Shown: positions 1 through 10,920 of the stretch, piece after piece
How positions within the stretch are numbered: position 1 is the stretch's first letter
How the letters are laid out: each line of letters opens with the position of its first letter
From: Nemertoderma westbladi
Taxonomy: Eukaryota > Xenacoelomorpha > Nemertodermatida > Nemertodermatidae
Length of the DNA stretch: 64,000 nucleotides
Direction: 5' to 3'
Assembly (NCBI GenBank): GCA_032718475.1
Contig: JAUCBJ010008776.1
Span: 88,536-152,535, forward strand
Made by a program: the position numbers and the translations under genes
Notes under the pieces: model-generated
The model's database searches: none
What the model was told of the DNA's origin: nothing
Seen by the model: only the letters and a program-made list of their open reading frames with translations

Positions 1-93
1 TACAGGTTCTAATTTGCCCTCAACATGTAGGATCCAAATCTCATTTGACTTAACTTAGCACCGGGAGCCGGTATAACGAATCACCTTACTATT

Positions 94-381
94 ATCGACA
101 TGCTGCATAGCAGCTGCATTATAAGCGGCATACCAACTATAATGCGTCACCAAAATTCTCTACAACAAATTACTTTCGCCAGATTATACGCATCTTCAAT
201 GCCAGTGTCCTTTAAAGGAGCATCTCAAGAAAGTCATGGGCTGTCCACCATGCTTATTCACTCCACGATGCCGCCAAATCACAAGATCATGCGAAGGCTT
301 GTCATCACGGCGAAATCAATGAGTTGCAAAGCTGAGGCGGCTCTTTTTAAGGGTAAAGCTTGGAGATCTAATGAGTCACTC
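94..381 (-). mobile_element. 3' fragment of an RTE-like LINE (TAG-tailed family)
   Basis: This stretch aligns by eye with the 3' parts of three better copies in the window (25001-25305, 32285-32540 and 61189-61480). Shared landmarks are the GCTGCATTGCAGCTGC-like start, the block 'gccagtgtcctttaa' and the block 'tgcttattcactcca'. It therefore holds the C-terminal end and tail of the same LINE on the minus strand. It is diverged and has no usable reading frame. A short (ATT)n run follows at 384-405. Confidence 0.7.
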
Positions 382-383
382 TC

Positions 384-405
384 AATTATTATTATTATTA
401 TTATA
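384..405. repeat. (ATT)n microsatellite
   Basis: About seven ATT units lie directly next to the LINE fragment. Confidence 0.85.
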
Positions 406-1466
406 TTCATACTCCAATATGTGAAATATATGGGTACAGAGAGTAATATATACAAACAACTAAACAAATTCACCGGTATAGAAAGCACAAAATTAGTAAA
501 TACTCACAGAATTAGGAAAAAATATATAGCTTAGATAGAGATATAAATATAACTAGTAATGAATGTACTAGTAATGACAGAGTCTGTTTGAAAATGTGTT
601 TATTGTATTTGACACTAAAATACTAAAATCAGCGAATCATAACTTTGAAGAATCTACAAGCAGAATGTACAGTACAACTAATGTAAATAGAGCGGATGAT
701 TTGCGGTGTTTGTTATTCATCATTGTGCTTTGCACATTGTCATTGCAACAATATGTAATCCAATTAAAATGACAGATCCATGCACAAAGCTTTTAGTCTG
801 AATAATTATGTTGCATGCTCAGCGTTATGTTCGATTTTAACGGATGAATGTGGTGCATTTTCTGTTCCCCGTATATTTATGAATAATTGAATAATATATT
901 CAGCTAACAAAGCCCTTTACAACTGTTTTAACAATGACTGGGAATGACGTTGAAGGCCAATTACTGTAACCTTTTAGTTACATATATTTGAATGCGGTTG
1001 TACCATAAATATAATTAAAGGTGAGAACCAATTTTGATTTAGTAAGTTAATTATATATATATATATATTGTACATCAGTTTCACATTTTTCATTTGAATG
1101 GATTGGCATTATGATTCCCAGTATTTCATGATAATTCATGCGACTTAATGTGTTTATTGTTAACTAACCCTACCCCCAAAACAAAGCAAAACCCTGTCAC
1201 GGTGACTGAATTAAACAACCAGCAGATCTAAACTGTGGTACTTAAATAGCACATAGTTCGCTTTTAGGATCGAAGTTTACACACACCACAATTCACAGAC
1301 CACAATTAAGTGTGCCATAAGCCGATACGATTCCACAGAGATGGGTACTGGGGGACCGCCTTCGTGACTGCACCCAAGGGCGGCAATCACATATTGGTTC
1401 CCCATCCTCATCCTGCACATCCTCATTGTCATCATGATGATCTCAGTGTGAGACTGGTCTGAATAA
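406..1466. other. non-coding AT-rich stretch
   Basis: No open frame with recognisable content is seen on either strand. A (TA)n run sits at about 1050-1069. Confidence 0.6.
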
Positions 1467-1690
1467 TTAACCAACATTACTAACTTAAGGGTTTTCCTGT
1501 ATTGATCACTATAGCAAAGGTTTTATCAGAGACTTACACCCCACAAGCGACAAAAAAAATATAGAATCAGGACATTTAGCCCAAAATTAGTACAAAGCCG
1601 CTAGAGGGCCATCGAAATCAAACAAACATAAAATATAAAATAAACAAAAATAAAAACCAAACATACTCAATCAAACAAACAACTAACTGC
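1467..1690. repeat. dispersed repeat, copy 1 (direct)
   Basis: About 220 bp matching 2178-2395 in the same orientation, beginning 'ttaaccaacattac' and ending in a run of 'aaacaaaaataaaa'-like sequence. The two direct copies flank roughly 0.5 kb of non-coding DNA, so they could be the ends of a small element, but no coding sequence supports that. Confidence 0.7.
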
Positions 1691-2177
1691 TCAACACACA
1701 GGTGTGTATCACAACCCTACCCTAATCCTATCCATCTTACACTAAATGATACCGGTAGTTTACTGCACATAACTAAGCCTATATTATGTAAGAAAATATA
1801 TGGCATTTTGTAGCCACAAAAAATAAATGGAGCAAAGGCAAAAAATAATTAATTTATCATATGGTTGCGTTTCGGTATCTGAAGACCACAGTACGCTGCT
1901 AATCTCCGACACCTCATCAGCTGGGTAAAAGAATTAGCCAGTACCTATCTATACTGCACCCATGACCTAGTTAATCGCACCAATCAACTCAGTTACCAAT
2001 TATCCCCACAGACATCTGACCTTAGAACTTTGAACCCACACTGTTGATAAATCAGTAATACCCATGGAATACTGTTAGGTCGCTAGGGCATACGCAAACA
2101 GTAAAAACAATAATAGATTTTAAAACACAATGCAGTAATGTCACAGATTGCTCTATACACTCATACATTAAACCACA

Positions 2178-2495
2178 ATTAACCAACATTACTGACTTCT
2201 GACTACTGACTGGGGTTTTCCTGTATTGATCACTATAGCAAAGGTTTTATCAGGGACTTACACCCCACAAACTACACAAAAAATATAGAATCAGGACATT
2301 TAGCCCAAAATTAGTACAAAGCCGCTAGGGCCATCAAAATCAAACAAATATAAAATAAACAAAAATAAAAAACCAAACATACTAAACTGCTCAACACACC
2401 GGTGTGTATCACAAAATTTTGGGCTAAATGTCCTGATTCTATATTTTTTTTTGTAGTTTGTGGGGTGTAAGTCTCTGATAAAACCTTTGCTATAC
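2178..2495. repeat. dispersed repeat, copy 2, followed by an inverted partial copy
   Basis: Copy 2 of the 1467-1690 repeat spans 2178-2395. An inverted partial copy follows at 2414-2495. It is the reverse complement of about 2232-2311, covering 'tatagcaaaggttttatc' through 'agcccaaaatt'. Copy 2 and its inverted piece form a potential hairpin with arms of about 80 bp and a loop of about 100 nt. Confidence 0.75.
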
Positions 2496-2654
2496 TGGTC
2501 TGAATGACCGAGTGAAAATTGAGTTGCCAATATTTCAGCCATAGAGGTTGATAAACAAACAATAATACAAAATACAGAACTTCATCAGGACATACGGAAA
2601 TTGCTAAAACAAAACAAACTAAACTACTGACAGCTATAGGCCTACCCATGTCCG

Positions 2655-3062
2655 GATTTAGAGTGGTGGGTGGCCTGGGGTCGGGTCAGTGGTGGGGGCC
2701 TGGGGCCGGGTCAGTGGTGAACCGGCCTGGGGCCGGGTCAGTGGTAGGGGGCCTGGGGCCGGGTCAGTGGTGGGTGGCCTGGGGCCGGGTCAGTGTGGTA
2801 GGGGGCCTGGGGCCGGTCAGTGGTGGGGGGCCTGGGGCGGGGTCAGTGGTAGGGGGCCTGGGGCCGGGTCAGTGGTGGGGGGCCTGGGACCGGGTCAGTG
2901 GTGGGTGGCCTGGGGCCGGGTCAGTGGTGGGGGCCTGGAGCCGGGTCAGGGATGGGGGGGGCCTGGGGCCAGGTCAGTGGTAGGGGGGGGGGGGGGGGCT
3001 GGGGCCGGGTCAGTGGTGGGGGGCCTGGGGCCGGGTCAGTGGTGGAGGTCCTGGGCCTGGGC
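2655..3062. repeat. GC-rich 26-bp minisatellite
   Basis: Tandem units of about 26 bp read roughly GGCCTGGGGCCGGGTCAGTG plus a variable GTGGGG spacer. There are about 15 copies with length variants, including a 16-base G run at 2983-2998. The array is far more GC-rich than its flanks. Open frames across it encode only repeating Gly/Trp/Pro-rich strings and are artefacts of the repeat. Confidence 0.9.
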
Positions 3063-3234
3063 TCTACTGTATGGGATTTACACATACTGCGCCGAGCACT
3101 TCTCAAAGACTATACTATACTGAAAGGCACATTTTCTCTCGTTTTCATTACCCTAACTTTTCAATATATTTATCGCAAATACCTTTCAAAGAGACCTGAA
3201 TGTAGTTGTAAATAAAATAGTAGGGATGTTGAGT

Positions 3235-3475
3235 CAGGAAATTTCCTGAAATTTCCTATATATTTTTCCGGAAATTTCCTATACATTTTCTGGAAATTTC
3301 CTATTTTATTATGCACATAGTAAAACACAAGTAGAGCAAGCACATGAAACAAGGGATTCCTGCTTAGATGTGTTTAGGTGGTTCGTTGTCTTGTCTCTTG
3401 TGGTTGTAACTACGGATGAAATATACTTTTCCGGGAATTTTCTGGAAATTTCCTTAAAAAACATATTTCCGGAAA
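3235..3475. repeat. cluster of GGAAATTTCC palindromes
   Basis: The decamer GGAAATTTCC and close variants (GGGAATTTTC, GGAAATATG) recur about eight times. Most are in two groups, 3237-3303 and 3428-3475, separated by unrelated sequence. The motif is its own reverse complement. No gene is associated. Confidence 0.7.
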
Positions 3476-3480
3476 ACTCA

Positions 3481-5377
3481 CATCCATATATTGGACTAGG
3501 AAATTAGAAATTTGAAGCATGTTCCTGTTTATATCAGTAGAAAAACATCTGATCAAAAAATGCAAGAATCGAAAGTGAAAAAACTATAATTTCATAAGCT
3601 AATGTACAAAAATATATTGACTGTTTTTCACTTTTTGTTTTTGATTTTCATATATTTTGGGAAAATAAGTATCAAAATTCAAAATTGCCATGTTCGAATT
3701 CAGTTCGGTTCCGGTTCGGCTCCTCTACTGTTCGGTCGATCCCTATAGTCGAGCCGAAATTTTAATAAATAAAACTACATTTTGCGTCCGAACTACAATA
3801 CCAGAATTAATTAACCGTATACTACCAGCCCGTGTTATGTGATTGCATGTACTTTATTATTTAGGGTAGGGTGTCCAAAAAATAATTTTAACACTTATGT
3901 AATTATCACTTGTCGGTTTCATGTTGTTTCGGTTTTACGATGGTGGGTGGGCGGTCTGGCTGCATGGGGAGGAGCATGAGGAGTGTAGCAAGTTTCTCGG
4001 ATACTCAATAGTTGCCACCCATCCCTTCTTACGTATACTATGGAGCAATCTTACACTAGTATAAGATTAGAGATGAAGCGGTAGGCGGTAGCCAATGGGG
4101 TGTGGTATTCATGATAGATATACTATTGATGCAAGGGTACAAAGGTTACAAGGTATACAGTTTAACTACTAATCTTTATAACCTTTTTCTTCCCCCATTT
4201 ATGCGCGTTAAAATTAAAATTACTACTTTGATTTCACCTACCGTGCAACACTTCTTTGTTTAAACCAAATTATACCTATTGAGTCTATTGTAATTACTGT
4301 AGTATTGTAATTAGCATTGGTAGCTCCTCTATGTTTGGTTATGTTCAGTTTGGTGTTGGTGGAGGGAATTTTAAATGTCAGTTTTATATCTGCATATCTT
4401 TCTTATGGTCTGAAGCAGGCCGTTTGCAGATAACGTTTACAACTAGCTCTATTTTCAGCCAGTCAGACCCCATACTGCCTGTCTGTCACTGACAACTTGC
4501 ATCAATATTATATATATTAATTACACTAGTATAACCGTAACCACTTCAATTAATAAAGCCAGACATTTAATTCGATTTTGAATTGAATATTAAACCATCC
4601 AATAAAGGTATTTTTCTCAACTTTTATAGTTGCCACCCGTTAAGTGAGCCATACGTAACAGTAACAGCAACACTTTGGAAGGACGTGAGCGCAGTCTTGA
4701 TGAAATTGACGTAGACGTAGTGACGTCGAGGTATTGGGGAACTAAGTTCATTGTGTATTAATTGATTGACCATGCCAAGATTGTGGTTTTTAAACTAAAA
4801 CAAATATATGAATTTCATCTTATCTATATGAAAATCTCAATTGTATTGTAAAAAAATCTCCGCTTTCATTTGTGGAAATTATTAAATTTCCTTGCCGTTT
4901 TTCATTAGTTACCTTAATATGTGGGGGAATTTTTGAATATTTAAAAATTGTGTGGTACTTCCAGTTACCGAGATATAGTAATGAATTTGCAAGAGGTCCA
5001 GTGTAAATTTGATTCCTTTCCAATTGAATAAAATGTTATAGCAACATCATTCTATATTCTGGAACATAATTATTTCGACCATTGATCTTACATACTCAAC
5101 CTTTTGTTTGGCTTGTATAGTGCGAATTTTTGTAGTTTTCGTACTCGTAGTTTTGCTCGATACCCATAATCATTCATAAAACAATTTTCGCACTTTTCTC
5201 AGAATTTCCACTATTCATACAAAGTAATTCATATAAAGTAAACATAAAACTCAATATTATAAAGTTTAATTATAAAGTCACAACTTCTATATTATACAAC
5301 CGAACAAAGGTAAACTGTATTAAGTAATAGCATTTCGCCATAGTTCTGTCAGTAATTAATGTACTATAGTTACATCT
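3481..5377. other. non-coding stretch
   Basis: No supported gene. A 13-base block, ATAGTTGCCACCC, occurs at about 4008 and again at about 4626, each followed within about 25 bases by TACGTA. I see no other structure. Confidence 0.5.
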
Positions 5378-5844
5378 TTAGAGACATATAACAAGAAACT
5401 CCAAGACAATCATTGGAACATAGGTGATCGATCCACTTGGGAAAGTGATAGTGGTTGGAGATGTAGTAGGCGCATCCATCTTCCACACTTCTGGGGTACA
5501 CTGCTGCTCAGAACAGCATTGATTTTGGCAAACATAATTTATTGTTGTGGTCCCATCTAATGCGCTTTCAGAGATTTTATTCAATATAACAATCAATTCG
5601 TTTTCGTATCCGACCCAATCTTTATTCACGAGCTCACCGCATTCGTCTTCCGTTAGAGGATCACACTGCCCTTGTTTTCTGTAGCACACACTTAGAATGA
5701 TATCCGCAGTAAATGTCATACCATTCTTGGTTTGGATTGTCAGTCGACGTGATAGGGTTCCGCAATCATAGCATACGCGATCCAACATCCGCGGCTTGGA
5801 CAAGACGAAAAAGCCGTCTATAAATTCCCAGTTTCCTTGGTTTC
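5378..5844 (-). CDS. putative terminal exon of a secreted or GPI-anchored cysteine-rich protein
   Basis: Uninterrupted minus-strand frame of about 155 codons ending in a stop at 5378. It carries ten cysteines spaced like a small disulfide domain: CYDC near the start, then single cysteines, then NQCCSEQQC. A Thr/Ser/Pro stretch follows, and a hydrophobic C-terminus (VPMIVLEFLVICL) could be a GPI-attachment signal. The layout recalls Ly6/uPAR three-finger domains, but the spacing is not canonical. There is no ATG at the start. A pyrimidine-rich tract ending in TTAG at 5850-5845 is a plausible splice acceptor, so the first exon would lie at higher coordinates. The frame also stays open upstream of that acceptor and reads as hydrophobic sequence. 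It is the only stretch in the window that looks like host coding sequence. A chance frame cannot be excluded. Confidence 0.4.
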
Positions 5845-6019
5845 CTAACAGGAAAGCTACTGCGACTGACAGATAGATATGTGGAATGATAAGAAGACGA
5901 GATATAAAATTATCATTATTGTAAATATGGCTGCTGATCTTTCAACAATGTTTAAATTTTAACTGGATTCTCTATTTCCAATTGCATGCGATCTCATTTA
6001 ATCTGATAAATATTACGAG

Positions 6020-6051
6020 GGGGTAGAGTGGCCAGTTGGCCACTATACCCC
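6020..6051. repeat. near-perfect palindrome
   Basis: Two 15-base arms (GGGGTAGAGTGGCCA and TGGCCACTATACCCC) with a 2-base spacer and one mismatch. It lies about 230 bp upstream of the first gag-like ATG of the BEL/Pao relic and may mark its leader or a terminal structure. Confidence 0.7.
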
Positions 6052-6283
6052 TGGAAATAGTTTTAGGTAGATAAATAAATGGAATTATATTACATATATA
6101 TTCATATTATATATGTATATATATATATTTACAAAAATTTTCTTATCTCTCTCAACACCAACCATACGTGTGTCTGGTGGTTTACCAAGAAAAAATTACA
6201 TTAAATTATATTTTCTCATAAATATATATAAACCACTCAGTCACTTAAAAATCGCTACTATTTTGCACCCTACAGTAAAAAAA

Positions 6284-6607
6284 ATGCCTTCTAAAAAGGT
6301 GATAACTATTAGGGAATCTATGTTGGTGGAACACCATATATCAATAATAGGTACTAGGGCCCATGTAAAGCGAGATCAAGCAGCGGCTGCAGCAGAAGAA
6401 CAACCAGAGAGACCAGTAGAGAATAGCATCGCGAATGAATCCAGTGGTCACAGCTCCAGTACCGAGGAGTTGACACCCTCCACAGTCAGTCAAGGAGTGG
6501 GAGAAATTTCCAACCCAAACCCACTCTTTATTCTTCCAAGTGGAAGGCTTCTACGTATCTTTCCAGCAATAGAGGAACATCTGGCCCATTTGATACAGAA
6601 CAAATGA
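6284..6607 (+). pseudogene. BEL/Pao gag, N-terminal piece
   Basis: Open frame of 107 codons starting at an ATG that follows an A-rich leader. The product starts MPSKKVITIRE, contains an alanine/glutamate-rich segment and a Ser/Thr-rich segment, and ends LAHLIQNK before a stop. It has no recognised domain. It is assigned to gag by position, upstream of the coiled-coil and knuckle pieces. The next 130 bases are out of frame with the following piece. Confidence 0.5.
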
Positions 6608-6742
6608 CCCACGAATGAAAGTTACGCAGAGTACCCGCGTGGGGAATTGGAGTTGATCATAGAGATTCAGTGGAACTTTCCCGCACCCAGAAAATCTTTC
6701 AAATTATCAAAAGTCTCTTGAGATGACCTCCATCAGCTAGGT

Positions 6743-7944
6743 ATGGCAAGAGACACACAAGACCCAGCAGTATGGAAACGATCGGCAGCCGGATACGTCC
6801 AAGGATTCTTGAACTCAATGGGGAAATTGGAAACCCAGCTGTTCAGAGGTCAGCTAGAACCTAAAGAACAGGGTCAGCTGTTGTATCAAGTACGAGAATG
6901 GATACTGAGCATTCGACTGATTTTGTCAGCCTTTGAAGAATACCACGCAATACCTCGCTGCATGTAGCTATAAAGACCTGGTTTCAATGTGTTGGTGAAC
7001 GTGTTCAAGGGACGTCAAGTTGGAAGGCACAGTTAGCAGATCAACTCGCTTATGGAAAATCCACCAATGCTCTTTTTTCGTATGGAGAAGAAGAAGCAGC
7101 ACCCGGGGCACCACTTAAGAAAGACGCTATAGACATCTACTTGTCAGGTTATCAAAGGTTCATAGGAGATCAGGAGTTAAGGAGACGTCTGGCGGGACTA
7201 GACCCACATAGTGAGGCAGCCAATCTGATATTAGACGCATTAGATGCCGAGATGGAAGTGGTAGAGCAAGCTAAGATCACTGAAAATGACCTCATCGCCC
7301 TGGAAAAGACCAAGGGAGTGAAGAGAGATTTGATTGAGGCTCAAAGAAGAGCTGCAGCAGCAGAAGCAGATGTGGAAAGAAAAGCTGTAGCAGCTGAAGC
7401 CGAAGCGGACAGAAAGGAAGCCGAAAGGGAAAGAAAGGTTGCAACAGCTGAAGCCGAAAGAGAAAGAAAGGCAGCAGAAAAGTTGGCCCAATAAGAATTG
7501 GAGACTATTAAAGAACAACAAGAGCTGCAAAGAAAACAAATAGAAGAAGCGAAGATGAAAATCAGAAGTCGGTCAGCTCCTAAAAGACATGGATTCCTTA
7601 CCTCATCAGATGAAGGTACTACTACAGAATCTAAGTGTAGGAGTTATAAATCCAATTTGAACAGACACAGACAGGCTCCTATACGACGCAAGTTACCTAA
7701 CTTGCCCCAACCCCCCCCCCCCCCCCCTCCCCCAGTGAGAAGAGAGTTGGCTAACCCTGATTTAAAGTCTGGGGAATTAACATCCAAAATTGTTCAGTCT
7801 GATAGGCTTCCCACCATCTTGGACATGCCTGAAATAAGTAGGTCTGTCATTAGGACTACCACAATGGTTGAGACTCCCTTAATATTAGGCCCTGATTCGA
7901 AATTTCCTTTGGAAAGCACTAATCTTCCCTTGACGAGTAGCTGA
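6743..7944 (+). pseudogene. BEL/Pao gag, central coiled-coil region
   Basis: Three consecutive open pieces (6743-6967, 7141-7494, 7498-7944) make one decayed gag segment. The second is a long charged heptad-like helix rich in Ala, Glu, Arg and Lys (repeats of EAERERK), which predicts a coiled coil. It stops at a single TAA at 7492-7494, and the same frame resumes immediately after it. The third piece has a basic stretch and a polyproline run encoded by a 17-base C tract at 7711-7727, a likely slippage site. Function is inferred only from position before the knuckles. Confidence 0.55.
7711..7727. repeat. poly-C run (17)
   Basis: Homopolymer inside the gag frame, coding for polyproline. Its length may be uncertain for assembly reasons. 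Confidence 0.85.
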
Positions 7945-8192
7945 CGAATCCCAGAGGCTGTTATTAGCGGAGCCAATAAAGGGGAGCGCGAGTCCTTTGG
8001 GCATGATTCATCCCCCGTCGCCTCCAGTACTCATCCGCTCAGAGCCACTCCGTTAGCACACCATATTCCATCGGCCGAGTGGATTGAGGAACGGCGACAG
8101 GAGATGGGTAAGTCAATCAAGTCAAGTCCATCAAGCGGTATCAGTGGGAGAGGTCGTAAAGTTTATGAAATGGCTACCTTTTAATGAATTTT

Positions 8193-8657
8193 ATAAGGAT
8201 AACTCAGGCGGGGTAGCTCAGTTGGTTGAGCACCGGGCCTGCAATCTAATGATTGTAGGTTCAGCCCCGCCAGGGTCCACTCAGCCTTTCATCCACTGGG
8301 GTCGATAAAATGAGTACCAGTTAAATAACTGGGAGCAAATCTTGGGATAGGAGTAGCGCCCACCCCTACCCTCGGGTAGCAGCTATCGAAAGAGCAGCTA
8401 TCGAAAGATAACTCAAGGCGGGGTAGCTCAGTTGGTTGAGCACCGGGCCTGCAATCTAATGATTGTAGGTTCAGCCCCGCCAGGATCCACTCAGCCTTTC
8501 ATCCACTGGGGTCGATAAAATGAGTACCAGTTAAATAACTGGGAGCAAATCTTGGGATAGGAGTAGCGCCCACCCCTACCCTCGGGTAGCAGCTATCGAA
8601 AGAGGAGCCTTTGGGTCGCCTCCGGCTTCGGCCGACTGTTTGCTTGATAAGGATAAC
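8193..8657. repeat. 11-bp target-site duplication flanking the SINE
   Basis: ATAAGGATAAC occurs at 8193-8203 and again at 8647-8657, immediately outside the SINE dimer. This is the expected footprint of LINE-mediated SINE insertion. Confidence 0.8.
8204..8646 (+). mobile_element. tRNA-derived SINE, tandemly duplicated
   Basis: Two head-to-tail copies with a 210-bp period, starting at about 8206 and 8416. Each begins with a tRNA-like head. Its acceptor-stem halves GGCGGGG and CCCCGCC can pair, and TAGCTCAGTTGG is a perfect RNA polymerase III box A. The T arm is truncated to GGTTCAGCCCC, so this is not a working tRNA. The non-tRNA body contains GGGTCGATAAAATGAGTACC and AGCAGCTATCGAAAG. Only the second copy carries the full tail (GGAGCCTTTGGGTCGCCTCC). 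Flanking 11-bp duplications show that it inserted as a unit into the BEL/Pao relic. Fragments of the same SINE occur at 11650-11700, 13710-13768 and 20195-20325. Confidence 0.85.
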
Positions 8658-8689
8658 AAACAAAACTCTGTATTATCGAACAGTGAAAA

Positions 8690-9007
8690 GTTACGATTCC
8701 TCATCGAGTGCTTGGAAGGCCCTCCCAAATTGATATTGAGTTCATAGGACATCCGGACGGATTGAAACAAGTCTGGGATACACTCAATATCAGGTATGGA
8801 AATAGAACTAACATAGCTAGGTATTTGAATGCTAAATTAGTAGCTCCCCGGAAATTCCCTAGCAATCTAATCATAGAGATTTCGGATGATATTCAGGAAA
8901 TATGTAAACAGTTAGATTGGTTAGATAAATCTGTAGAGTACCAAAGTTTGATGGTAGTCGGAACTGTAGCTGCGTCGTTACCCAAGGGCGGAGTAGGCAC
9001 TCGTTGA
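8690..9007 (+). pseudogene. BEL/Pao gag, capsid-like (DUF1759-type) piece
   Basis: Read with one frame change, the segment gives 'LRFLIECLEGPPK' followed by 'DTLNIRYGNRTNIARYL', the pattern seen where BEL/Pao gag proteins (DUF1759 region) end a helix pair before 'L..RYG'. It lies just after the SINE and continues the gag frame interrupted there. A stop closes it at 9005-9007. Confidence 0.6.
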
Positions 9008-9088
9008 GACAAGAAGGTCCTGTACTTCGTGGACCATCATGGGAGAGATCACAAAATGGTGGACCTTATTAAGTTCCTAACAGGATAG

Positions 9089-9751
9089 GTGAGATTACAG
9101 CTTATTAGACAGTCTAGAGAGAAGACTCCGGAAACTAAGGTAAGTGAGAAACCTATTACTAGGCGTAAGATAACTCCTGTCTGTTACACTGAATATGAGA
9201 GCCAAACTTCTTGTGAAGAGGAAAGCGGCAAAGATACCGCAGATATATATTATACCACTAAAGGTAAGGATAAAGGTAAACACAAGGTTACAACCAATAA
9301 TAACAAGAGGGAATACTTCTAAACTCCTCCGACTTCACCCAAGAGGATTCCTAATAAGAAACCTGAGAAAAAAAACTCGTATGCAATCACTTTTCCACCC
9401 AAGGGAACCAACCTTAAACCAAAGTGTGTGTTATTCGAGGGACCACACTACCTGAATAAGTGTGAGGAATTCCTACAAAAGGACCTTAAGGACAGGCATA
9501 GTGTAACTTGGAATAAGAGGTTATGTTACAAATGTTTAAGGAAAAGACATCAGAGGAAGACTTGTTATTTGGACTCTAAGTGCGCTAAGTATGGAGCTAA
9601 ACACCATTCTTTGCTACAGTGTGAGTTTGACAAGGTAAGCGAACCCGAAATGCATGTCCAGTTCAATGATGTGAATGACATACACCAGAGTTCAGGATGG
9701 AAGGATTCTACACTGATGAGTTTTACGATGAGAACGAATCCTGCTACATGA
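9089..9751 (+). pseudogene. BEL/Pao gag C-terminus with two zinc knuckles
   Basis: A Lys/Thr-rich linker (9089-9322) leads, after a frame change, into 9428-9751. There 'CYKCLRKRHQRKTC' fits a C-x2-C-x4-H-x4-C nucleic-acid-binding knuckle, and 'CAKYGAKHHSLLQC' fits a second, degenerate one. The preceding 'KCEEFLQKDLKDRHSV' is typical of the segment before the knuckles in BEL/Pao elements. This is the most diagnostic part of the relic. Confidence 0.75.
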
Positions 9752-9904
9752 TTAATGCTTCCATCTATAGAGCCCTCACCCATGAGACAACAATTGATGG
9801 AGAGGAAGTTAAACTACCAATTCCTGATAAACACGTCTTGTGGAAGGTCTCTCAACCATCTGTTGGCATTAGAGAGTTTCCCATATACAAGGACAAGGTA
9901 AGAG

Positions 9905-10270
9905 TTTGATATTGAACACCCTCCTTGATTCAGGAAGTACGGCACTTTCATAGACAAAGATCTAGCCGAATACATTTTTGATGGACAGGAGAAGTTCCGA
10001 ACCAAACTAAATCTCTCTGGAATCATGCAAGTGTGGAAATCTACTATTGAGACGGACTTCTATGTGGGATCACTATCTACCCCACAGGTTAAATCAGGTA
10101 AGGATAGCGTAAAGTATATAAAAATGGCTATTAAGAACTTTGCCACCAGTCAGGTAGAACCTTATGATTGGGATGAAGACAGTTTTTCTAACTAGTATAG
10201 GGTTCCCAGATTTAAGACCGACTATCCAGGAGTCCAGATGTTAATAGGCCAAAACGCCCATGAAGCGTTA
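9905..10270 (+). pseudogene. BEL/Pao aspartic protease segment
   Basis: The reading LNTLLDSGST contains the retropepsin D-S-G catalytic signature. After a single frameshift it continues as FIDKDLAEYIFD. Further on, 'GVQMLIGQNAHEALE' corresponds to the later 'LIG.D' strand. Stops at about 10193 and the frameshift make it non-functional. Confidence 0.65.
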
Positions 10271-10396
10271 GAAACCTTGGAGAAGAGACCTGCCCAACCA
10301 CGACCTGGGCAAACATACACAGGAAGAACTCGGGTAGGTTGGTATTTCACTGGCCCATCTCAATGAACCCTGAGGGAAAGAACAGAAAACATCAAT

Positions 10397-10920
10397 ATGA
10401 GGCAGGTAAGTGAGAGTATAGAAATAGTAAATGAGGAAGTAATCACAGCTGAGGAAACTCCATGCTCCTCTGTTAATGACGATATACATGTATTGTATGA
10501 TGAGGATAATATAATAGGACCACTCACTGAAAATCAAGCCTGGTCTAATCAAACAGAATTATGTGAACTGATTCCACAAAATAACGAGTTATTAGCTTAC
10601 GAAGATGACGAACTCAATGAAGTGGTGGAGTGATACAATGCAAAACTGAGAGATGAACATGCCGTGAGATTATTTACGCAAGAAGCTGTTAAACCTAACT
10701 CATATGTTAAAACTCTATCCGTAGAGGAGGAGAGAGCTAAAGAACTTCAAGCTACGACAACTCGTTATCTCAAAGGGCAGGGTCGTTACGAGATCGGTTT
10801 ACCTTTCAGGAAATGAGAACCCAGCTTCATAAATAATCGACCATTAGCCACCAAAAGAATCGAACAACTACATCGACGCTTATCCACTAACAATAAAGCT
10901 AAAGAGATGTATGAAACTCA
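10397..10920 (+). pseudogene. BEL/Pao pol, lead-in to reverse transcriptase
   Basis: An acidic linker (10397-10633) precedes the segment 'GRYEIGLPF' and 'NNRPLATKRIEQLHRRL', which matches the conserved Pao-type N-terminal RT pattern (RYEV.LPW, then N..LA..RL..L..RL). Stops fall at 10631, about 10814 and 10926. The YxDD catalytic region is absent, so the element is truncated here. Confidence 0.7.

Larger units (their letters stand above)
6284..10920 (+). mobile_element. degenerate BEL/Pao LTR retrotransposon, internal region
   Basis: Pieces of gag, paired zinc knuckles, an aspartic-protease segment and the N-terminal lead-in of a Pao-type reverse transcriptase follow each other in the expected order on the plus strand, broken by many frameshifts and stops. 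Similarity stops at about 10920, before the RT catalytic motifs, so the rest of pol is missing. I found no flanking LTRs by eye. A SINE dimer is inserted at 8204-8646. The BEL/Pao call rests on the knuckle layout and on the pre-RT segment. Confidence 0.75.

Noticed and set aside
1467-2395. Direct repeats read as LTRs of a small retrotransposon
   Set aside because: No TG...CA ends, primer-binding site or coding sequence was seen between them.
2648-3215. Gly/Trp-rich frames of 105-144 codons
   Set aside because: Produced by the GC-rich 26-bp minisatellite; all frames are open for the same reason.
8206-8272. A functional tRNA gene (and its repeat at 8416)
   Set aside because: The acceptor halves pair and box A is good, but the T arm lacks its 3' strand. 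It is the head of a SINE flanked by a target duplication.
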